DNA from: an uncultured Eubacteriaceae bacterium
GTDB taxonomy: Bacteria; Bacillota; Clostridia; Peptostreptococcales; Anaerovoracaceae
Direction: 5' to 3'
Assembly: GCA_903789635.1 (NCBI GenBank)
Contig: CAIFEY010000015.1
Span: 1-59,322, forward strand
Length of the DNA stretch: 59,322 nucleotides
The notes under the pieces are model-generated. The model worked only from the letters and a program-made list of their open reading frames with translations. It did no database searches and had not been told where the DNA came from. This document shows, piece by piece, positions 18,179-26,550 of this stretch; the first letter of the stretch is position 1; each line of letters starts with the position of its first letter. The translations under genes were made by a program, and so were the position numbers.

Positions 18179-19540
18179 CTACAGGAACCGCCTCTCACGC
18201 TCATCCCTGCGGCGCTGGCGCTCGTCGTCGCAGGCCTCCTGGTAGTCCTGGCGGGTCCAGGCGCTTTTGAGCTTCCTCGCGCGGGCGATCTTGCGGCGGG
18301 TTCTCTGGATGTGCTTGATCCGGAGGATGCCGCTCCTGTAGTAGCGATAGACGATGTCGATCACGATGAAGCCGAGCGCGATGCCGATGCAGGTCGAGAA
18401 CAGCAGCAGGGTCTGGTTGATGGCGAGCGGGGCGTTGGCTTTGACGATGCCGTACATCATGTAGTAGAGGTTCGGTCCCGGGATCAGCGGGAACGCGCAG
18501 GACGTCAGGAAGATCGTCGCCGGGGCCTTGTTGACCTTTGCCATGATGATCGCGTACCACGCCACAAACATTGCGCCGACCAGCGTCGCCGCGAAGTTGC
18601 TCGGGTCGAAGTGGTAGACCAGCACGTAGCTGCCCCAGGTGAAGAAGGCGCCGAGGCCGCAGTAGAAGATCTGGACGCCTTTGACGCCGAACCAGATCGC
18701 GAAGCCCGTGCAGGCGATCGTGCAGGAGATCAGCTGGACGACGACGCTCGGGGCCATGTACATCGTGCTGGAACTGCCGCCCTTCAGGAGCAGCATCGCG
18801 AGGGCGATTCCGGTCGCGAGTGCCGCCGCGCCGAGCATAGAATTCAGAATATTCAGGAATCCAGAAAAGATGTCCTTATGCAGCATGTCGCGGAAGCCGT
18901 TGGTCGTGCCGAGCCCGGAAATCAGCAGCATGACGACGCCGATCGTGATCCTGCCGGGGTGGTCGCCGATCAGGTAGTGGCACGACAGGATGATGTAGAC
19001 CTCCACGAGGAACATGATGACGAAGTTGTAGACGAACGGGTTTTCCTCCCGGTTGGCCAAAAAGAATCCCAGCAGCACGACGAGGACCGACGCGATGACC
19101 GCGACGATCGTATCCATCGGATTGCAGCCAAAGAACACGCTGAACCCCGCACCGCCCATGATGCCGGCGAGGATGGTCATCCACTTCGGCTGCGGATCAC
19201 GGTTCATGACCTCCTCGAACTTCCGGTTGATCGTCATGTGGTCCGGCGTGTTGTGGGCGACGTAGCGCGATAAATTATTCAGGTAGTCCAGGCGGTCGTA
19301 GTTCGTCGATGTGTGGCTGACGAACCGGATCTGGGTGATAATTTCCCCATCCTTGGTCTCGATCGTCGCCTGCAGGTTGCTCACGATGACGAACACGTCG
19401 CAGCGCACGAACCCGTACGCCCGGCACATGCGGTAAATGCTGTCCTCCGCGCGGCTGACCTCCGCCCCGCAGATCATCATGGCTTCGCCGATGTCCAGGA
19501 TGCCCTGAAGCACCTTCGGATAATCCAACTCTCTCTCCAA
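18179..19540 (-). CDS. Threonine/serine exporter family membrane protein (fused YjjP-YjjB type)
   Basis: A 453-residue ThrE-like protein. Residues 1-~250 are the ThrE/DUF1212 half (ILDIGEAMMICGAEVSRAED, HTSTNYDRLDYLNNLSRYV, then several membrane helices). Residues ~260-410 are the ThrE_2/DUF3815 half (PATIFLTSCAFPLIPGPNLYY). About ten hydrophobic segments are visible. The C terminus is a basic Arg-rich tail. In E. coli the halves are separate YjjP and YjjB proteins. The TTG start at 19540 lies 7 nt after GGGAGGG. The substrate is inferred from the family (small amino acids or dicarboxylates). Confidence 0.85.
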   Translation of the reverse strand: MERELDYPKVLQGILDIGEAMMICGAEVSRAEDSIYRMCRAYGFVRCDVFVIVSNLQATIETKDGEIITQIRFVSHTSTNYDRLDYLNNLSRYVAHNTPDHMTINRKFEEVMNRDPQPKWMTILAGIMGGAGFSVFFGCNPMDTIVAVIASVLVVLLGFFLANREENPFVYNFVIMFLVEVYIILSCHYLIGDHPGRITIGVVMLLISGLGTTNGFRDMLHKDIFSGFLNILNSMLGAAALATGIALAMLLLKGGSSSTMYMAPSVVVQLISCTIACTGFAIWFGVKGVQIFYCGLGAFFTWGSYVLVYHFDPSNFAATLVGAMFVAWYAIIMAKVNKAPATIFLTSCAFPLIPGPNLYYMMYGIVKANAPLAINQTLLLFSTCIGIALGFIVIDIVYRYYRSGILRIKHIQRTRRKIARARKLKSAWTRQDYQEACDDERQRRRDERERRFL

Positions 19541-20120
19541 TGTGTTTCCCTCCCGCAGCAGGCCGCTGCAAACACGTCTGATGTATCGAATTACAGATTT
19601 TACGATATATCGATCGATTTCTCGAACTTATTACGTAAATTTATATGATAATTAAGAACATTTTATCACAACTATTGAGGATTATCCCGTAAATTCGTCC
19701 TTACGGTCCCCTCAGACAAAAATCAGCTCCTCCGGAGCCGCTCCAGAGTGCCCACATCCCTGCTGCACAGCTGTTGTCAAAATCGCTGAATCCCGCTGAT
19801 TTCAACGGGATTCGCGAACAATACACAAATCATAACGAGATGGTGACCTGCTGTCAACATCTGCATAGGATTTATCGATGGATTATTATCTAAACATGAT
19901 TATAGATGCGGTCAATAGCAGAACTGCGCTCGTGCTGGATGCCCGCAGCGCGCCGGAATATTTCGAACCGCGGCGGCGTCCCGCTGCGCTCCCGGCGCGG
20001 GAGGCCTGGTGTAGCTCGTTGACATCCGCTGTTCGGCCCTCCGCGCCGCCGCCCGCGCTGTACGAACATCAGCGGAACGGCCTCCGATCCGGTGTGCGGC
20101 GCGGCGGGCGAGGTGACGGC
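19541..20120. other. Intergenic region, no gene seen
   Basis: AT-rich at 19560-19690, then mixed sequence with a small hairpin (GAATCCCG / ACGGGATTCG near 19785-19815). An ATG at 19878 opens a frame with a plausible first 30 residues but it becomes low-complexity Arg/Pro and overlaps the YczE-like gene on the other strand, so it is not called. Confidence 0.4.
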
Positions 20121-20798
20121 TTACGCTGCCTGGCTGCCGGAAGGGGCCTTGGCGCAGCGCAGGTTCCGGATGTGGGAGATCAGCGGGATCTTCTTCGAGA
20201 ACAGGGAGACCAGCGGACCGACGATGACGGCGGAGATCAGGGTTCCGGCGCCGACGCCGCGCAGGCCGTGGAAGAAGAGGAAGGAGAACAGGACCGCCAG
20301 AGCGATCAGGGTGACGTCGTTGGCCAGCTTGACTTTGCCAAAATCCAGGCGGAACGCCTTGGAAACCGCGCGGACGATGCCCTCGCCCGGGACGACCAGG
20401 ACGTCCGGCGCGACCTCGACGCAGATGCCGAACGCGAGGATGCAGCAGCCGATCACGAGGCTGATGAGGCGCGGCAGGATGCCGGTCGGGTGGAGCCAGA
20501 ACAGGAACGCCATGCTGATGTCAATGAAGGCGCTGAACAGGATGTCGACCAGGATCTGCAGGTACTGGACCGGGTGGAAGTCCTTTCGGAGCAGGATCGC
20601 CTGCAGGATAATGAAAATCATGTTCAGGATGAACGTCGTCGCGCCGAAGCTCAGGCGCACGGAGTGCAGGCTCATCACGTACGGCAGGCTCGAGATCGCC
20701 GACGTGCCGAGCGACGCCCGCGTGATGAACGCGACGCCGAAGGAATTGATGATAATCCCCGCGATGAAGTAAATGTTTCTGCGAATCATGTTATGCAA
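20121..20798 (-). CDS. YczE/YitT-like integral membrane protein
   Basis: About 225 residues with roughly five to six hydrophobic segments. The N terminus IRRNIYFIAGIIINSFGVAF and ITRASLGTSAISSLPYVMSL is the hallmark of the COG2364 (YczE) family. The TTG at 20798 is preferred because GGGAGAG lies 8 nt upstream; an ATG three codons later is the alternative. It is 79 bp downstream of a divergently unlinked but same-strand MarR gene. The sequence CTTCAAACTGTTT just upstream matches the MarR operator at 21478. Molecular function of the family is unknown. Confidence 0.8.
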   Translation of the reverse strand: MHNMIRRNIYFIAGIIINSFGVAFITRASLGTSAISSLPYVMSLHSVRLSFGATTFILNMIFIILQAILLRKDFHPVQYLQILVDILFSAFIDISMAFLFWLHPTGILPRLISLVIGCCILAFGICVEVAPDVLVVPGEGIVRAVSKAFRLDFGKVKLANDVTLIALAVLFSFLFFHGLRGVGAGTLISAVIVGPLVSLFSKKIPLISHIRNLRCAKAPSGSQAA

Positions 20799-20812
20799 GT
20801 TGAGTTCTCTCC

Positions 20813-20828
20813 CTTCAAACTGTTTCTC
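20813..20828 (-). promoter_or_regulatory. Putative MarR operator before the YczE-like gene
   Basis: CTTCAAACTGTTTCTC shares the 12-mer TTCAAACTGTTT with the site in front of the neighbouring MarR gene and overlaps the segment just upstream of the ribosome site. Confidence 0.45.
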
Positions 20829-20876
20829 TGATTGTTGATGCGTCGTTATGTTTTTGGCTGTCGTCATGATCGAAAT

Positions 20877-21404
20877 CTATTCTTCGGCGGATGCGGCCGC
20901 GTCGCTGTTTTCGGCCGCCTTGTTCAGGCTACCGGAGGGCAGTTCGTCTGTCCCGCTGACCGGGATGCCGCCGCCGTCCTGTTCCTGGAATTCCTGAAAC
21001 GTCCGCAGAACGATCTGGAGCGCGTCTTCCAGGGCTTTCCGCTGCGATTCGCTCAGATTCCGCAGCGCGAATCGGTCGACCTCGTCGGTGATCTCGGAAA
21101 CCCGCTCGGCGGCCTCCTTCCCGGCGTCGGTCAGGTAAATCCGCACTGCTCGTCGGTCGTGCTCGTCGGTCCTGCGGGCAATCAGCCCGTTTCCCTCAAT
21201 TTTACGCAGCAGGCTGCTCATCGTCGACTTGTCGATGCCGCACCGCGTCCCGATGTCGCGCGCGAGCGCCCCGTCGCTCTCCCGCAGGCATTCGAGGATT
21301 TTCGGCTGCCCGGGAAACAGCCCAAGCGCCGCCGTGCCCTGCGTGACCCTTCGGTTGGATTCGTGGAAGCAGCGCATGAGCAGAAAGTGAAATGCGTCCG
21401 TCAT
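20877..21404 (-). CDS. MarR-family transcriptional regulator
   Basis: A 175-residue winged-helix regulator. The HTH core is LARDIGTRCGIDKSTMSSLLRKIEGNGLI followed by the wing RRTDEHDRRAVRIYLTDAGK. The start ATG 21404 (MTDAFHFLL) is chosen because an upstream in-frame ATG would put the coding region over the promoter and operator. The C-terminal ~35 residues are acidic and low-complexity. A consensus promoter and dyads lie directly upstream, so it probably represses itself and the YczE-like gene. Ligand unknown. Confidence 0.85.
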   Translation of the reverse strand: MTDAFHFLLMRCFHESNRRVTQGTAALGLFPGQPKILECLRESDGALARDIGTRCGIDKSTMSSLLRKIEGNGLIARRTDEHDRRAVRIYLTDAGKEAAERVSEITDEVDRFALRNLSESQRKALEDALQIVLRTFQEFQEQDGGGIPVSGTDELPSGSLNKAAENSDAAASAEE

Positions 21405-21477
21405 GACAAAATTTATCCTTTCCATAATGATTACTGTTTTGCTGTTTGGAAGCTTTGATGGGTATAAATGATTTGCT

Positions 21478-21530
21478 TTCAAACTGTTTGAGTTCAAACT
21501 AATTATATGGAGCTATATGAAAAATGTCAA
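21478..21530 (-). promoter_or_regulatory. Consensus promoter and operator of the MarR-YczE unit
   Basis: On the minus strand TTGACA (21530-21525), a 17-bp spacer and TATAAT (21507-21502) form a perfect sigma-A promoter. Immediately downstream are two overlapping palindromes, TTTGAACTCAAA and CAAACAGTTTG (about 21481-21499). Confidence 0.8.
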
Positions 21531-21701
21531 GAAAGGGAGCGGGGAAGACCGCTGTCAGACTTCTACGCACGCCCTCGAACCGCAACGGAAGACCCTACGA
21601 CGGCGGATCCCGGTATGCAGTACACATAGATTAGATCTATCGAGATACCCTCTGAGGGACATTTTTGACTATCGTTTTTCAGTAAGAGGTAAAACTTGAA
21701 G

Positions 21702-22120
21702 TTTGGTGGAACGGCTTTTCCGAATTTCAGCAATGCGTATTATTCTGCGCCTTGGTGGAACTTTTTCACTGCCAGAAAGCGGGTGAAGTAGTCTGACAAA
21801 TTAAAATGGACCTGACATCGCATGAAAATGATCCGCGAGCAATCCTGATGTGGTCCTGATGTCCCCTGTAAGTGTTCGCAGCGGTGAATAAGCGCTTAAG
21901 TTGAATGTATATTTGTACAAGACGTCTAAAAGCAAGCCCCCGTTGGATCCCCGCGGACGATGTTTTGCCTGAAAAGACCGCGAAAAGCAGATGAATCCCC
22001 TTGAGCAGAATAAATTATAGTGATGACAAATAAATACGATAGAATAGCTCTCGGAACCTGTTATGTAAATGCACCCGTTTTTCGCTATTATAGAATCTCG
22101 CAAATCGCGTTCCACCAAAA
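21702..22120. mobile_element. Possible MITE or IS remnant with 12-bp inverted ends
   Basis: TTTGGTGGAACG at 21702-21713 is matched in inverted orientation by CGTTCCACCAAA at 22108-22119. A direct partial copy, CTTGGTGGAAC, lies at 21751. The 419 bp between hold no convincing gene. No target duplication was established. The rest of the 21.4-22.4 kb gap shows nothing supportable. Confidence 0.35.
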
Positions 22121-22408
22121 TGAATAATTAGCGACTCTACAGAAATGCATACATTATACCCAGGCAATTAATTCCCTGGGTGTGAACTACCCTCGTATAG
22201 AGTATATGTATGGGATTTGCCATGGCGCTTCTGCTATAATTTCTCGTGAAAGTATTGTCAAATTATCGCCGCGCCTGCTGCGTGCGCGGATTGTGATAGA
22301 TGAAGCGGGAAAATCATTGGTCTGCGGATTGCTGTTTATGCAGAACGCTGACGCTTCAGTCATAGAAATTTCAGTAACAGATATTTAGTCACAGAAATGG
22401 AGAAGAAG

Positions 22409-23575
22409 ATGGCAGAAGAGAGAGTATTGGATTTACCGGAGGATTTTGAGACTTTTCCGGAGGCGAGGAAGAAGGCCTTCCTGTCGATGAAGGAACTCAA
22501 GGAGCAGGGGAGGAGGATAGTCGGGGTGTTCTGCACGTACACGCCGTGGGAACTGATCGAGGCGGCGGACGCGGTCGCCGTCAACCTGTGCGGCATCGGG
22601 GACGACAACGCGCAGCTGGGCGAACGCGACCTGCCGCAGAACCTTTGTCCCCTGGTCAAGGCGAGCTACGGCGGGGCGGCGAACGACCGCTGTCCGTTCT
22701 TCTACTTTGCCGACATGGTTCTGGCCGAGACGACCTGCGATGGAAAAAAGAAGATGTACGAGCTGATGGGCCAGCTGAAGCACTGCCACATCATGCAGCT
22801 TCCGCCGGGAAGGTACGGCCGCGGGGCGCTGGAGTTCTGGATGAAGGAAGTGGAGGACGTGCGCAGCGACCTGGAGGATTTCTACGGCATCACGATCACC
22901 GATGACGACATCCGCCGCGCGATCCGACTCAGGAACCGGGAGAGGAAGGCCATCCTCGACTTCTACGAGATCGGAAAGCTGAAGCCGACCCCGATCACCG
23001 GCTACGAGATCAATACCGTGATCAACGCTAACGACTTCCAGTTCGACCTGGAGGAGAAAATCCGCTACCTGGAGAACCGGACTGCCGAGCTGAGGCAGAA
23101 ATATGAAGAGGAATGCAAGGGGAAGCCGTCCCGTCCGAGGATCCTGATCACCGGATGTCCGACGCAGGGCGTCCTGGATAAGGTCATCAAACGCGTGGAG
23201 GAACTCGGCGCCGACATCGTCGGATTCGAGAACTGCTGCGGACCGAGGGAGAAGAAGGACCCGATCGACGAGGAGCTCGCGGAGACCGATCCGATCCGTG
23301 CGATTTCCGAAAAGTACCTCAGGGTCAACTGCTCCGTCATGAGCCCTAACCCGGGAAGGCTCGAGGCAATGCAGCAGATGATCGAGGACTACCAGGTCGA
23401 CGGCGTGGTCGAGGTTCTTTTGACCGCGTGCCACACGTTCGCGATCGAATCCGTCTCCGTGCGTAACTTCGTGAAAGGGCTCGGAATCCCGTACACCAGC
23501 ATCACCACCGACTACTCGCCGTCCGATCAGGCGCAGATCGACACGCGTCTGGGCGCGTTCATCGAGATGCTGTAG
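22409..23575 (+). CDS. 2-hydroxyacyl-CoA dehydratase-like (double-cubane type) Fe-S protein
   Basis: A 388-residue member of the HgdB/YjiM family. Conserved cysteine segments are VFCTYTPWELIEAA, LPQNLCPLVK, ETTCDGKKKMYEL, FENCCGPRE and LLTACHTF, which in this superfamily ligate a [4Fe-4S] or double-cubane cluster. The start ATG 22409 lies 6 nt after GGAG; the ATG at 22397 has no site. There is no second dehydratase subunit and no HgdC-type ATPase activator next to it, so it is more likely a YjiM-like reductive enzyme of unknown substrate than an amino-acid fermentation dehydratase. Confidence 0.8.
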   Translation: MAEERVLDLPEDFETFPEARKKAFLSMKELKEQGRRIVGVFCTYTPWELIEAADAVAVNLCGIGDDNAQLGERDLPQNLCPLVKASYGGAANDRCPFFYFADMVLAETTCDGKKKMYELMGQLKHCHIMQLPPGRYGRGALEFWMKEVEDVRSDLEDFYGITITDDDIRRAIRLRNRERKAILDFYEIGKLKPTPITGYEINTVINANDFQFDLEEKIRYLENRTAELRQKYEEECKGKPSRPRILITGCPTQGVLDKVIKRVEELGADIVGFENCCGPREKKDPIDEELAETDPIRAISEKYLRVNCSVMSPNPGRLEAMQQMIEDYQVDGVVEVLLTACHTFAIESVSVRNFVKGLGIPYTSITTDYSPSDQAQIDTRLGAFIEML

Positions 23576-23613
23576 GCGTGCAATCTCTTTAGACAAAAGA
23601 AATAATCTTCTTC

Positions 23614-23649
23614 AAGGTACCTGTGATGCGGTTCACGGGTGCCTTTTTC
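23614..23649 (+). terminator. Intrinsic terminator after the dehydratase-like gene
   Basis: AAGGTACCTGTGA pairs with TTCACGGGTGCCTT across a 5-nt loop, followed by a T-run. Confidence 0.8.
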
Positions 23650-23913
23650 TTCTTTCTGAACGGTAATGTACCATCAAGTAGAATTCCGTTGAATTCTGAC
23701 GAAATAAGTTGAAATTTTATCTGAATCTTTGCATAACATTGCCAATGCAACTGTGTTATACTGGTGAATGCGGCGGGGGAATCCCGGCCGCGCCTTTCAA
23801 TTAATTTCAATTATAATCAGCTGAAACTATCTGTCGTTTGAATTCAACCAATTTCATCTATTGGGAAAACGAATTCTGAAAACGAATAAAAAACACGGAG
23901 GGAAATCGCAGTC

Positions 23914-26550
23914 ATGGCAGAATCGAACACCTATCTCGGACGAATAGACATATATGACACTTTCTACAACTTTAAACCGCTTTATGAATATGTGAACGGG
24001 GAGCTCGTCGCGCTCACGGAAGCCGACTACCGGCGGATCCTGCCGGAGTCGGAGATGAACAACCTGAATTTCTCGTACAACCCGAACCGCGACGTCGAAT
24101 TCATGGAGAGCACGTTCTTTGACGACGTGCTGGTCGTTTTCACGCTGGACCACGAGCTCGACGCGAATGTCGCCAAGAGCGGGTTCGTCAACACCAAGAC
24201 GGCATATAAGATCAGGACGCGCGACGAGTACGAACGCGGGAAGATCAAGAATCCGGCGTCGATCGGCGTGTACAAGCTGCTGCTGGCGGACGACATCTCC
24301 GGCGACCTCTACCACTCGAGCGTGCTGAACGTCGGCAGCAGGGGGCTCGACCAGTACTCGGAGGTCGTGATCCTGGACGAGCACGAGAAGATGTACGTCG
24401 GGCCGTTCCCGGTGTTCGGCAATGAAGAGGGGGACGCGTTCCTCGTCGCCCTGCACCCGCAGCAGAACAACTATATTCTGCCCGCATGGAAGTGCAGCGA
24501 CTGCAGCGTGATCCAGGTCCCGTACAGCTACGGCGAGCTGACCTACGTCAAGCCGCGCAGAAATGCCCCGCAGAACGCGATCGACGTGATCAACGACGAT
24601 TTCCTGCTCCAGTCGTTCAAGGACAGCATTTCCAACAAGTTCCTCGACAACGGCAAGCTCGACTTCAACGACCTGGACGCCGCCGTCGACGCGTATAAAA
24701 ACTCCGAGTTCTTCGTGAACTACCCGGAGATCCAGAAGCGGCGCGTGGATCGGATTTCCCGGATTTTGACGATCAGCAGCGACCTCGACTCTTCACTGAA
24801 GGCGATCTCCGGCAAGATCGGCTCCGCCCTGGGCACGCTCCTGAGCAAGTACGACGACCGCGAGGACGAGAAGGGCCTGATCAACCACATCCTCGAGATC
24901 AGCCCGGAGCTCCTCGAGCGCGTCCCGGACTACCGCGCGGCCAAGACCCAGATGGCGGCCCTGCGCGATTCCTCCGATGCGGCAAAACCAGGCGCTCCGC
25001 GCCCCTCCGCAGACCAGACTGACCTGCTGGCAGACATGAGCCTTTCAACGGACGGTGCCGCAGTCACATCAGCCCAAGGTTACTCCGCCGGCGGGGAAAT
25101 TTTGTCCGAAGACAGACTCGCGGGCGAGCGCGCCATGGCCGCGGGGCTCGCCGAGAAGAACCGCCTGCTGGCCGAAATCGAGAAGCTTACCGCCCAGCGC
25201 GACTCCCTGCACGCATCCGCACAGCTTGGGCAGGAAATTGCCGAGCTTGAGCAGCAGAAGAAGCAGCTGGAGGAGGAAAACCGGATTTTGGCGGAGGAGC
25301 TGTCGTCGGGCGCGGCCTCGATGGAGAAGAACATGGCTGACTCGCTGATCGACGGCATGGTCGCGAACACGATGGTCGACGCGGCGTCGTCGTGGAAGCG
25401 GAAGCAGGAGCAGCAGCGCTTCCAGGACATCGTCAGCAGAGAACAGAGTACGGACTACGTTTCACTCTCGCCGATGGATATGACGGAGTACATGTACCAG
25501 CGCGTTCATTCCGTGCGCCCGCTCTATGACCGCAACATGATCACGAACCTGTGCATCTGCATCTTCCAGAACTTCCTGACGGTGTTCGCGGGCGAACCTG
25601 GCTGCGGCAAGACCTCGATCTGCAACATCATCGCGCAGGCGCTCGGCCTGACGATGGCGGAGCCCGGCGAGCAGCGCTACGTCCCGGTCTCGGTCGAGCG
25701 AGGCTGGACGTCCAAGCGCGACTTCATCGGCTACTACAACCCGCTGACCAAGACGTTCGACAAGAACAACAGCAAGGTCTTTGACGCCCTGCAGGTGCTG
25801 AACCTGGAGGCGAGGAACGGCATCGCGCGCTTCCCGATGATGATGCTGCTGGACGAGGCGAACCTGAGCCCGATGGAGTACTACTGGGCGGACTTCATGA
25901 ACGTCTGCGACAGTTCCTCCGTCAGCGACGAGATCAACGTCGGCGAGGACCAGTCGCTGAAGATCCCGGAGACGCTGCACTTCGTCGCGACGATCAACAA
26001 CGACCACACGACGGAGACGCTGTCGCCGCGCCTGATCGACCGCGCGGCCGTGATCACGCTGCCTAAGGTCTCGCTGCGCGACGTGAAGAACCTCTACCGG
26101 ACGGACGAGATCGACCCGTCGGAGATCAAGCGGATCTCCTGGGACACGGTCAGGCGCACGTACGTCGAGCGCGAGGGCGCGGGCACGAGGCTTCCGGGCG
26201 AGGCGAGGAAGGTCTACGAGGACCGCATCCGCCCGCACTTCCAGCTGCAGCAGTCGTTCATCAGCCCGAGGACGGAGATCGCGATGGCCAAGTACTGCAA
26301 TGCCGCGGCGTCCCTGTTCCGCGCGGAGGACGATCCGGCGGGGCGCGACCCGGCGCTGATCGCGCTGGATTACGCGGTCAGCCAGGAACTCCTGCCTAAG
26401 ATCGGCGGCTTCGGCGAGGAGTACGGCCAGTGGCTGGAGGAGCTGAAGAACAAGTGCGAGGATGCGGACCTGATCCGCTCCAGGGACAGCATCGAGCGCA
26501 TTCTGGCTAAGGGAAGGACGAATATGAATGATTACCAGTTCTTTGCATAA
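23914..26550 (+). CDS. McrB-like AAA+ ATPase with coiled coil
   Basis: An 878-residue protein. The N-terminal ~300 residues are an unrecognised mixed domain. A coiled coil rich in Glu/Gln/Leu lies at about 405-500. The AAA+ module has Walker A GEPGCGKTS (about 560), the McrB-type segment VERGWTSKRDFIGYYNPL, Walker B MMLLDEANLSP (about 645) and sensor ATINNDHTTETLSPRLIDRA. The McrB GTP signature NxxD is not clearly present (TINND), so it may use ATP. The next gene, overlapping by 23 bp, is a DUF2357/McrC-like nuclease subunit, which defines a McrBC-like, type IV restriction-related pair. Since the nuclease gene is broken, the ATPase may be an orphan. Confidence 0.85.
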   Translation: MAESNTYLGRIDIYDTFYNFKPLYEYVNGELVALTEADYRRILPESEMNNLNFSYNPNRDVEFMESTFFDDVLVVFTLDHELDANVAKSGFVNTKTAYKIRTRDEYERGKIKNPASIGVYKLLLADDISGDLYHSSVLNVGSRGLDQYSEVVILDEHEKMYVGPFPVFGNEEGDAFLVALHPQQNNYILPAWKCSDCSVIQVPYSYGELTYVKPRRNAPQNAIDVINDDFLLQSFKDSISNKFLDNGKLDFNDLDAAVDAYKNSEFFVNYPEIQKRRVDRISRILTISSDLDSSLKAISGKIGSALGTLLSKYDDREDEKGLINHILEISPELLERVPDYRAAKTQMAALRDSSDAAKPGAPRPSADQTDLLADMSLSTDGAAVTSAQGYSAGGEILSEDRLAGERAMAAGLAEKNRLLAEIEKLTAQRDSLHASAQLGQEIAELEQQKKQLEEENRILAEELSSGAASMEKNMADSLIDGMVANTMVDAASSWKRKQEQQRFQDIVSREQSTDYVSLSPMDMTEYMYQRVHSVRPLYDRNMITNLCICIFQNFLTVFAGEPGCGKTSICNIIAQALGLTMAEPGEQRYVPVSVERGWTSKRDFIGYYNPLTKTFDKNNSKVFDALQVLNLEARNGIARFPMMMLLDEANLSPMEYYWADFMNVCDSSSVSDEINVGEDQSLKIPETLHFVATINNDHTTETLSPRLIDRAAVITLPKVSLRDVKNLYRTDEIDPSEIKRISWDTVRRTYVEREGAGTRLPGEARKVYEDRIRPHFQLQQSFISPRTEIAMAKYCNAAASLFRAEDDPAGRDPALIALDYAVSQELLPKIGGFGEEYGQWLEELKNKCEDADLIRSRDSIERILAKGRTNMNDYQFFA

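Noticed and set aside
18137-19273. 378-residue frame opposite the ThrE-like gene
   Set aside because: Low-complexity Asp/Arg/Gln composition, typical of the reverse strand of a GC-rich membrane protein gene.
19878-20831. 317-residue frame starting MDYYLNMIIDAVNSR
   Set aside because: Only the first 30 residues look natural; the remainder is antisense to the YczE-like gene.
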